Position numbers and translations under genes: made by a program
Notes under the pieces: generated by a model
Told to the model about the DNA's origin: nothing
The model's database searches: none
The model's input: the letters and a program-made list of their open reading frames with translations, nothing else
In this document: piece after piece, positions 1 to 4,679 of the stretch
Layout: every line of letters begins with the position of its first letter
Position numbering within the stretch: position 1 is the stretch's first letter
Source: Bacteroidales bacterium
GTDB taxonomy: Bacteria; Bacteroidota; Bacteroidia; Bacteroidales; NBLH01
Assembly (NCBI GenBank): GCA_021647685.1
Contig: JAKIUH010000301.1
Location: 1-5,680, forward strand
Length of the DNA: 5,680 bases
Direction of reading: 5' to 3'

Positions 1-161
1 GGCAGAAGGGCATTAATATTGATTCTGCGCAGTCTTGAGATAAGCAAATAGAGCATTAGTTATGGTGGGTATCGAAAAAAGAGCTTTCCCGACAATAATC
101 TGCTGTTTGGCTTTGCAGTAAAGATGGTTGCAGTTTTAAGTGGATAGATTAATCTGGAACA
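1..161. other. Non-coding left edge downstream of mnmE, no gene supported
   Basis: This stretch follows the mnmE stop codon and is cut by the window edge. All frames are broken. The longest open run is on the minus strand (135 down to 16, 40 codons) and has no plausible start codon or ribosome site. A 6-bp inverted repeat, GCAGAA at 2-7 and TTCTGC at 23-28, could form a small hairpin. I see no T-tract terminator for mnmE here. The text could be part of a dispersed intergenic repeat, but nothing in the window proves that. Confidence 0.4.
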
Positions 162-1532
162 TTATTTACCAATACAAAAGTTTTTAAATATATTCCCTAA
201 AATTTCATCATTACTTATTTCGCCGGAAATTTCACCCAAAAAATGAAGTATTTCCCGAATATCCATCGACAGAAAATCACTGCTAATACCCTCCTGCAAA
301 CCTTGTTGTACTCGTTCTAAGGCTTTAAATGCATGATTTAAAGCCTCGTAATGCCTGATATTAGATATAATCACTTCATCTTTATTGATGGCACTGATGC
401 CGGCAATTTCTATTAATTTATCAATAAGCCTGTTGATATTTTCTCTATTTTTTGCCGATATTTCAATATGTTCACAATCTGTTTCGGGTAAAATTAATTC
501 TTTCTTTAACAAATCGGTTTTATTGATTACCAATAAGGTTTTTTTGTCTTTAATTTTTGCTTTTACCGTTTGGATAATATCTTCGATATTATTTTGAGTG
601 GCATCAGCCATCAGTAAAATAATTTCGGCATCATTCACTTTAGAAAATGTTCGCTCAATTCCCAGATTTTCAATGGTATCCGTTGTGTTGCGAATACCTG
701 CCGTATCAATAAAGCGAAACAAAACCCCGTGCAAATTTACCACATCTTCAATACTGTCGCGTGTAGTTCCGGGAATGTCCGATACAATTGCTTTGTCCTC
801 ATTGAGCAAAGCATTCAGTAAGGTGGATTTCCCCACATTAGGTGCTCCGATAATGGCAACCGGCACTCCGTTTTTTATTACATTCCCTAATTTGAAAGAA
901 GCGATTAATTTTTGAATATGTACAGCGATGTTGCTCACTAAGTTTTTTAATTCGGAACGATCGGCAAATTCAACATCTTCTTCGGCAAAATCAAGTTCTA
1001 ATTCAATTAGCGATATGAAATCAAGCAATTGAGATCGTAAATTTTGAATTTCGTCACGAAAACCGCCACGCATTTGTTTCATAGCAACACGACGAGCACT
1101 TTCCGAAGACGAAGCAATTAAATCAGCAACTGCTTCGGCTTGTGATAAATCCATTTTTCCGTTTCGGAATGCCCGCAAAGTAAATTCACCCGGCTGAGCT
1201 AAGCGTGCGCCGTTTTGTATTAGTAATTCTAATATTTTTGACTGTATGTGCGATGAAGCATGACAGGAAATTTCAACGGAGTTTTCTCCTGTGTATGAGT
1301 GAGGTGCTTTAAAAATACTGACCAAAACTTCGTCAATAATTTCATCTTTGGTGCGAATGCTTCCAAAATGCAGAGTGTTGGCTTTTTGCTCGGAAAGTTT
1401 TTTGTTTTTTTTTGCAGATTGAAAGATTTTTTCGGTAATAGTAATCGCATTGTCGCCCGAAACACGAATTACAGCAATAGCTCCCGAGCCCTGAGGTGTT
1501 GCAATGGCGGTTATCGTATCGTTATGTATCAT
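162..1532 (-). CDS. mnmE: tRNA uridine-5-carboxymethylaminomethyl(34) synthesis GTPase MnmE (TrmE)
   Basis: MnmE works with MnmG (GidA) in the cytoplasm to install the cmnm5 group on wobble uridine U34 of certain tRNAs, which supports accurate decoding of split codon boxes. The 456-residue product matches the usual family length (about 450-460). The N-terminal tetrahydrofolate-binding domain opens with DTITAIATPQGSGAIAVIRV (residues 5-24). A helical domain follows, interrupted by the G domain: P-loop GAPNVGKST at 229-237, DIPGTTRD at 252-259, DTAG at 276-279, NKTD at 337-340 and SAK at 359-361. The C-terminus ends in the family-specific CIGK (453-456), whose cysteine is needed for the modification reaction. 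No key residue is missing. The ATG at 1532 puts the THF-domain motif at the expected distance from the N-terminus. There is no obvious Shine-Dalgarno, which is common in Bacteroidota. The gene is divergent from sucD, and MnmG is not in this window. Confidence 0.97.
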   Translation of the reverse strand: MIHNDTITAIATPQGSGAIAVIRVSGDNAITITEKIFQSAKKNKKLSEQKANTLHFGSIRTKDEIIDEVLVSIFKAPHSYTGENSVEISCHASSHIQSKILELLIQNGARLAQPGEFTLRAFRNGKMDLSQAEAVADLIASSSESARRVAMKQMRGGFRDEIQNLRSQLLDFISLIELELDFAEEDVEFADRSELKNLVSNIAVHIQKLIASFKLGNVIKNGVPVAIIGAPNVGKSTLLNALLNEDKAIVSDIPGTTRDSIEDVVNLHGVLFRFIDTAGIRNTTDTIENLGIERTFSKVNDAEIILLMADATQNNIEDIIQTVKAKIKDKKTLLVINKTDLLKKELILPETDCEHIEISAKNRENINRLIDKLIEIAGISAINKDEVIISNIRHYEALNHAFKALERVQQGLQEGISSDFLSMDIREILHFLGEISGEISNDEILGNIFKNFCIGK

Positions 1533-1554
1533 ATAATTAGTGATAAAGTTTTTG

Positions 1555-1587
1555 CAAAAGTATAAATTTATTAGGTAATTGTTGAAA
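1555..1587 (-). promoter_or_regulatory. Candidate Bacteroidota-type promoter for mnmE
   Basis: On the minus strand TACTTTTG (1562 to 1555) fits the Bacteroidota -7 consensus TAnnTTTG exactly. It lies 22 nt upstream of the mnmE ATG, which implies a very short leader. The -33 element is weak: the best match at the right distance is TTTC (1587 to 1584, 21-nt spacer) instead of TTTG. The same octamer TACTTTTG is the -7 box of the divergent sucD promoter. The assignment rests on consensus match and position only. Confidence 0.55.
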
Positions 1588-1611
1588 TGGTACCATAAAC
1601 TTTAAATCCGC

Positions 1612-1635
1612 AGATTATACAGATTTTCATAGATT
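1612..1635. repeat. Three-copy AGATT short repeat
   Basis: AGATT occurs at 1612-1616, 1621-1625 and 1631-1635, a spacing of 9 then 10 bp, inside an AT-rich stretch that begins AAATCCGCAGATTATACAG (from 1604). Short degenerate arrays of the form GCAGATTnnnCAGATTnnnCAGATT recur in intergenic DNA of many Bacteroidota; that comparison is from memory and was not searched. The copies lie about 60 bp left of the GC-rich hairpin and may belong to the same composite intergenic repeat. Confidence 0.5.
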
Positions 1636-1661
1636 TTATTTTTCCTGCATAAAAATTTCAC

Positions 1662-1675
1662 AGCTCAGGAGAGCT
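1662..1675. repeat. Small perfect hairpin AGCTC-AGGA-GAGCT
   Basis: A perfect 5-bp stem (1662-1666 with 1671-1675) closes a 4-nt AGGA loop. It sits 17 nt left of the large hairpin element and may be its flanking stem. It has no T-tract on either side, so it does not look like an intrinsic terminator. Its function is unknown. Confidence 0.45.
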
Positions 1676-1692
1676 ATGGTACGTATGCGGCA

Positions 1693-1822
1693 GGGATTGA
1701 AGCGGATAGCCCGCAAAAGCAGGGCAGCTTGCAAAACACGGCAAAAAAGAGCGTAGGAACGGAGCTCCTTTTTTGCCGATGTTTTTGCCTGCCTTGCTTT
1801 GAGGACTATGAGCGTAAAGCCC
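1693..1822. repeat. 130-nt GC-rich long imperfect hairpin (MITE-like repeat or structured RNA)
   Basis: The two ends are 20-nt inverted repeats aligning without gaps at 14 of 20 positions (1693-1712, beginning GGGATTGAAGCGG; 1803-1822, ending AGCGTAAAGCCC). Inside them, AAAGCAGGGCAG (1716-1727) pairs with CTGCCTTGCTTT (1789-1800) over 12 bp with one G-T pair. GCAAAACA (1731-1738) pairs with the tract at 1780-1788. GGCAAAAAA (1740-1748) pairs with TTTTTTGCC (1769-1777), and after one C bulge GAGC pairs with GCTC. An 11-nt apical loop remains (1753-1763). Almost the whole element folds on itself. It is clearly GC-richer than its flanks. I see no target-site duplication and no transposase. It could be a non-autonomous mobile repeat, a dispersed Bacteroidota intergenic element, or a structured RNA. 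The structure is seen directly; the identity is open. Confidence 0.7.
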
Positions 1823-1918
1823 GTCCGTCCGCCCTGAAAAAATTATGTCAGAAACAAGCATTATTAAAATAATTTTAAAAATATACTTATGAAAATATAT
1901 GTTTAAAATCATATTTGC

Positions 1919-1949
1919 TTTGATATGCAAAAGAAAAAATATACTTTTG
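1919..1949 (+). promoter_or_regulatory. Bacteroidota-type promoter of sucD
   Basis: TTTG at 1919-1922 and TACTTTTG at 1942-1949 match the Bacteroidota -33 (TTTG) and -7 (TAnnTTTG) elements with a 19-nt spacer, an ideal arrangement. Transcription would begin near 1956, leaving a leader of about 30 nt before the sucD ATG. The leader is A-rich and lacks a Shine-Dalgarno sequence, as is usual for the phylum. Confidence 0.75.
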
Positions 1950-1984
1950 GACAAAATAAATTAAAATCCTAATCAAAACATAAA

Positions 1985-2857
1985 ATGAGTATTTTAGTAA
2001 ATAAAAATTCAAAGGTTATCGTGCAAGGATTTACCGGAGGCGAAGGTACATTCCACGCAGGACAGATGATTGAATACGGAACGAATGTAGTGGGCGGTGT
2101 TACTCCCGGAAAAGGCGGGCAAACTCACCTTGATCGCCCTGTTTTTAATACGGTAAAAGATGCGGTAGATGCAACCGGGGCGGATGTATCCATAATTTTT
2201 GTTCCACCGGCATTTGCTGCCGATGCCATCATGGAAGCTGCCGATGCGGGTATTAAAGTTATTGTTACTATTACCGAGGGAATTCCTACTCAGGATATGG
2301 TAAAAGTAAAAGATTTCTTGAAGGATAAAGATTCACGATTGATTGGTCCTAACTGCCCGGGAATTATTACTGCCGAAGAAGCTAAAATCGGTATTATGCC
2401 GGGATTTATTTTCCGTAAAGGTACTGTAGGTATTGTTTCAAAATCGGGTACTTTAACTTATGAGGCTGTTGACCAAATTACTAAAGCCGGTTTAGGACAA
2501 TCTACGGCTATTGGTATTGGCGGAGACCCGATTATTGGTACTTCAACATTAGATGCCGTAAAATTATTTATGGCTGATCCGGAAACAGAAGGGATTATTA
2601 TTATTGGTGAAATTGGTGGTAATATGGAAGCCGAAGCTGCCGAATGGGTTAAAGAAAACGGAACGAAACCTGTTGTAGGTTTTATTGCCGGTGAAACAGC
2701 TCCTAAAGGTAAACGCATGGGACATGCCGGAGCAATTATCGGAGGTAAAGCGGATACGGCACAGGCTAAAAAGCAAATTATGAGCGATTGTGGTATTCAC
2801 GTTGTGGATTCTCCGGCTGAAATTGGTGCTAAAATGGCTGAATTACTTAAAAAATAA
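1985..2857 (+). CDS. sucD: Succinate--CoA ligase (succinyl-CoA synthetase) subunit alpha
   Basis: SucD is the catalytic, CoA-binding alpha subunit of succinyl-CoA synthetase, which interconverts succinyl-CoA and succinate with substrate-level ATP or GTP formation in the TCA cycle. The 290 residues match the family length (E. coli SucD is 289). The N-terminal CoA-binding Rossmann domain starts with VIVQGFTGGEGTFHA (residues 11-25), followed by the PGKGG loop at 41-45. GPNCPG lies at 121-126 and SKSGTLTYE at 152-160. The ligase domain carries GIGGDP (177-182) and the phosphohistidine loop GHAGAIIGG, with the active-site histidine at residue 247. All catalytic features are intact. The gene has its own promoter and a strong terminator 25 nt after the stop, so it is probably monocistronic. 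The beta subunit gene sucC is not adjacent, so the partner must be encoded elsewhere. Confidence 0.98.
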   Translation: MSILVNKNSKVIVQGFTGGEGTFHAGQMIEYGTNVVGGVTPGKGGQTHLDRPVFNTVKDAVDATGADVSIIFVPPAFAADAIMEAADAGIKVIVTITEGIPTQDMVKVKDFLKDKDSRLIGPNCPGIITAEEAKIGIMPGFIFRKGTVGIVSKSGTLTYEAVDQITKAGLGQSTAIGIGGDPIIGTSTLDAVKLFMADPETEGIIIIGEIGGNMEAEAAEWVKENGTKPVVGFIAGETAPKGKRMGHAGAIIGGKADTAQAKKQIMSDCGIHVVDSPAEIGAKMAELLKK

Positions 2858-2882
2858 GATACTAATACATTTTTAGTAAATA

Positions 2883-2908
2883 AAAAGCCACACGTTTGTG
2901 TGGCTTTT
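2883..2908. terminator. Intrinsic terminator after sucD, probably bidirectional
   Basis: A perfect 11-bp stem, AAAAGCCACAC (2883-2893) with GTGTGGCTTTT (2898-2908), closes a 4-nt GTTT loop and is followed by CTTTAAT. It begins 26 nt after the sucD stop codon. Read on the minus strand the same hairpin is followed by TTATTTACTAAAAA, also T-rich, so it can end transcription of the convergent small gene about 100 nt after that gene's stop. Confidence 0.93.
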
Positions 2909-3009
2909 CTTTAATAAGTGCGAAAATTCTGAATATGGGGTAGTATTACAAGTTTAAGTTTTTATGAAAAAACTTCTGTAAACAAATAGTTTGAGGGTAT
3001 GCTTCTACC

Positions 3010-3315
3010 TTACACCCAATATCCTTCTTCCCAGCGCCAACCTTTTTTAACTTTTTTCCAATAGCCTTTGTGCCATTTACTTTTTCCTTTGGGTACTTTG
3101 CGCCAACGCGGCTTTTTCCATTCATACACTTTACTTTGGCTTTTCCATTCCCAATGACCGGGCACCCATTGCCAATTTCCTTTTTCGGGTTTTGGCGGTC
3201 GTTCTACTTTTGTGTGTGGTGTTTTTGGAATTTTATCAACTACCTGTGCACTGGTATTTAAGGAAAAGAGCAAAGATGCTGTAATAAAACCTGCAATAAA
3301 AATAATTTTCTTCAT
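3010..3315 (-). CDS. Small exported WxxGxW / YXWXXGHW repeat protein, function unknown
   Basis: This 101-residue protein opens with a signal peptide: MKK, a hydrophobic core at 4-20 and a likely cleavage after TSA (residue 23, before QVV). The mature part has a proline- and lysine-rich linker (about 29-46) and then four aromatic repeats: WQWVPGHW (48-55), YEWKKPRW (64-71), KWHKGYW (80-86) and WRWEEGYW (93-100). The protein ends one residue after the last repeat. It is strongly basic and tryptophan-rich. Related repeats (YXWXXGHW or WxxGxW) occur in small envelope proteins of Bacteroidota and Proteobacteria, and no activity is firmly established for them. The basic, aromatic surface could suit binding to polysaccharide, nucleic acid or membrane, but that is a guess. 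The start is supported by the signal peptide, the absence of any other methionine and an upstream AAGGAG. It stands alone, facing sucD. Confidence 0.88.
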   Translation of the reverse strand: MKKIIFIAGFITASLLFSLNTSAQVVDKIPKTPHTKVERPPKPEKGNWQWVPGHWEWKSQSKVYEWKKPRWRKVPKGKSKWHKGYWKKVKKGWRWEEGYWV

Positions 3316-3317
3316 AT

Positions 3318-3323
3318 CTCCTT
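3318..3323 (-). promoter_or_regulatory. Shine-Dalgarno AAGGAG with unusually tight spacing
   Basis: AAGGAG is read on the minus strand from 3323 to 3318 and is separated from the ATG at 3315 by only two bases. Normal spacing is about 5-9 nt. The signal peptide and the lack of another methionine argue against a later ATG, so either the tight spacing is tolerated or initiation here does not depend on this match. Confidence 0.5.
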
Positions 3324-3350
3324 ATTTTTGTTTCTATGAAAACGGTATTT

Positions 3351-3397
3351 CAGAGAATTTAGTATAATCCCTTTGCTCCGTAAACTAAATTCTACTG
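3351..3397. repeat. Long inverted repeat between ribBA and the small exported-protein gene
   Basis: AGAATTTAGT (3354-3363) and ACTAAATTCT (3384-3393) are perfect 10-bp inverted copies. CAG (3351-3353) and CTG (3395-3397) extend the stem past a single A bulge. The 20-nt loop (3364-3383) contains CCCTTTGCTCCG. The hairpin begins 41 nt after the ribBA stop and lies 36 nt upstream of the next gene's ATG. It has no T-tract on the minus strand, so it is a poor intrinsic terminator. It could be a leader structure or operator for the small gene, an mRNA 3'-end stabiliser, or an intergenic repeat. Confidence 0.6.
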
Positions 3398-3437
3398 CAG
3401 AGTCAAAAACTTGTCCGGCTACCGGCGGGTTTAACAT

Positions 3438-4679
3438 TTATTCATAACGGAACAATTGAAAATCATGCCCCATTCTTAATTTTTTAGTTTTCATATAAAA
3501 CTGATTGTGCTCATTGGGTTCTATCTCCAGAGGAACATTTTCAACAATTTCTAATCCATAACCTTCTAAGCCTACCCGTTTTACCGGATTATTGGTCATA
3601 AGGCGTAATTTACGAATTCCTAATTCACGAATAATTTGCGCACCCACGCCATAATCACGTTCATCATCTTCAAAACCCAGCTCAAGATTAGCTTCAACGG
3701 TATCCATTCCTTCTTCTTGCAATTTATAGGCTTTAATTTTATTAAATAAACCGATTCCTCTGCCCTCTTGGTTCATGTAGATTAATGCTCCTTTTCCTTC
3801 CTGTTCAATTTTTAACATTGCTTCGTGCAGTTGTTGTCCGCAATCGCATCGTTTTGAACCAAATATATCGCCGGTAACACATGATGAGTGTACACGCACC
3901 AAAACCGGCTCATCTTCTGAAAAACTACCTTTTATTAAAGCTACATGCTCCAAGCCATTTGATTTTTGGCGAAAAGGAATAAGTTCAAAGTTTCCGTATT
4001 CGGTAGGTAATTTAACTTTTACTCCTTTTTCCACTAGTTTTTCAAATTGTAATCGGTAAGCAATTAAATCGGCAATAGAAATAATTTTCAGATTAAATTT
4101 TTCGGCAATTTTTATCAGGTCGGGCAGGCGCGCCATGGTGCCGTCTTCGTTCATAATCTCTACCAAGGCACCACCCGGCTTTAATCCTGCCAATCGGGCA
4201 AGGTCAATTGCAGCCTCAGTGTGTCCTGTACGCCTGAGGGTTCCCCTGTTTTTTGCTTTCAGTGGAAAAATATGCCCGGGACGTGCCAAATCTTCGGGTT
4301 TGGTATCATCATCAACTAATGCTTTGATGGTTTGTGCTCTGTCGTAGGCAGATATTCCCGTAGTACAGCCATGACCGATTAAGTCAACCGAAACGGTAAA
4401 AGGTGTTTCGTGCAGAGATGTGTTTTTTCCGACCATTAACTGTAAATCCAGCTCTGCACAACGTTGCTCCGGTATAGAAGCACAGATTAAACCACGCCCG
4501 TGGGTTGCCATAAAATTTACTTTTTCAGGCGTAATTAATTCGGCAGCGGTAATAAAATCACCTTCGTTTTCACGGTCTTCATCATCAACAACAATAATAA
4601 TTTTTCCTTGACGAAAATCTTCAATGGCTTCTTTGATGCTATTGAGTTTTACTTCTTCTTTTGGTTGGTTCCCAGACAT
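3438..4679 (-). CDS. ribBA: Bifunctional 3,4-dihydroxy-2-butanone-4-phosphate synthase / GTP cyclohydrolase II
   Basis: RibBA supplies both precursors of riboflavin. The RibB half converts ribulose 5-phosphate to 3,4-dihydroxy-2-butanone 4-phosphate plus formate. The RibA half opens GTP to the diaminopyrimidine. Of the 413 residues, about 13-207 are RibB: the acidic loop DDEDRENEGD at 32-41, THGRGLIC at 59-66, TTGIS at 106-110, RPGHIFPL at 133-140 and RTGHTEA at 150-156. About 215-405 are RibA: zinc cysteines C267, C278 and C280 in SSCVTGDIFGSKRCDC, NQEGRGIG at 303-310, the DER pair of catalytic residues D339 and R341, YGVGAQI at 343-349 and TNNPVKR at 362-368. Both active sites look complete, so neither half seems degenerate. 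The ATG at 4679 has a strong AGGAG nine bases upstream and gives the usual short lead-in to the RibB fold. The gene overlaps the upstream glycosyltransferase by 41 nt, implying co-transcription. No riboflavin (FMN) riboswitch is visible. Confidence 0.97.
   Translation of the reverse strand: MSGNQPKEEVKLNSIKEAIEDFRQGKIIIVVDDEDRENEGDFITAAELITPEKVNFMATHGRGLICASIPEQRCAELDLQLMVGKNTSLHETPFTVSVDLIGHGCTTGISAYDRAQTIKALVDDDTKPEDLARPGHIFPLKAKNRGTLRRTGHTEAAIDLARLAGLKPGGALVEIMNEDGTMARLPDLIKIAEKFNLKIISIADLIAYRLQFEKLVEKGVKVKLPTEYGNFELIPFRQKSNGLEHVALIKGSFSEDEPVLVRVHSSCVTGDIFGSKRCDCGQQLHEAMLKIEQEGKGALIYMNQEGRGIGLFNKIKAYKLQEEGMDTVEANLELGFEDDERDYGVGAQIIRELGIRKLRLMTNNPVKRVGLEGYGLEIVENVPLEIEPNEHNQFYMKTKKLRMGHDFQLFRYE

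Larger units (their letters stand above)
1533..1984. other. Divergent intergenic region between mnmE and sucD, no protein gene
   Basis: This 452-bp stretch contains, in order, the mnmE promoter, a 10-bp palindrome ATGGTACCAT (1587-1596), an AGATT triplet repeat (1612-1635), a short hairpin (1662-1675), a GC-rich long hairpin (1693-1822), an AT-rich tract and the sucD promoter. A 98-codon frame on the minus strand (1658-1954) crosses the GC-rich hairpin. Its translation is low-complexity at one end and matches no family I recognise. The dominant signal there is base pairing, so I do not call it a gene. Confidence 0.75.

Noticed and set aside
16..135. 40-codon open run on the minus strand at the left edge
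   Set aside because: It has stops at both ends inside the window, no ATG/GTG/TTG start in a sensible place and no recognisable domain.
1229..1565. Frames opposite or offset within mnmE
   Set aside because: They lie inside a gene with complete family motifs in its own frame and show no domain of their own. They are shadows.
1658..1954. 98-codon minus-strand frame through the mnmE-sucD gap
   Set aside because: It runs across both arms of the 130-nt hairpin and over the sucD promoter. Its N-terminal half is AT-tract translation and the rest is repeat DNA. No family, ribosome site or domain supports it.
2458..2800. Minus-strand frames within sucD
   Set aside because: They are antisense shadows of the intact sucD frame with no recognisable domain.
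2956..2975. AT-only-type hairpin AAGTTTTT-ATGA-AAAAACTT in the sucD/small-gene gap
   Set aside because: The 8-bp stem is nearly all A-T with no following T-tract, weak beside the terminator at 2883-2908, and expected by chance in this AT-rich gap.
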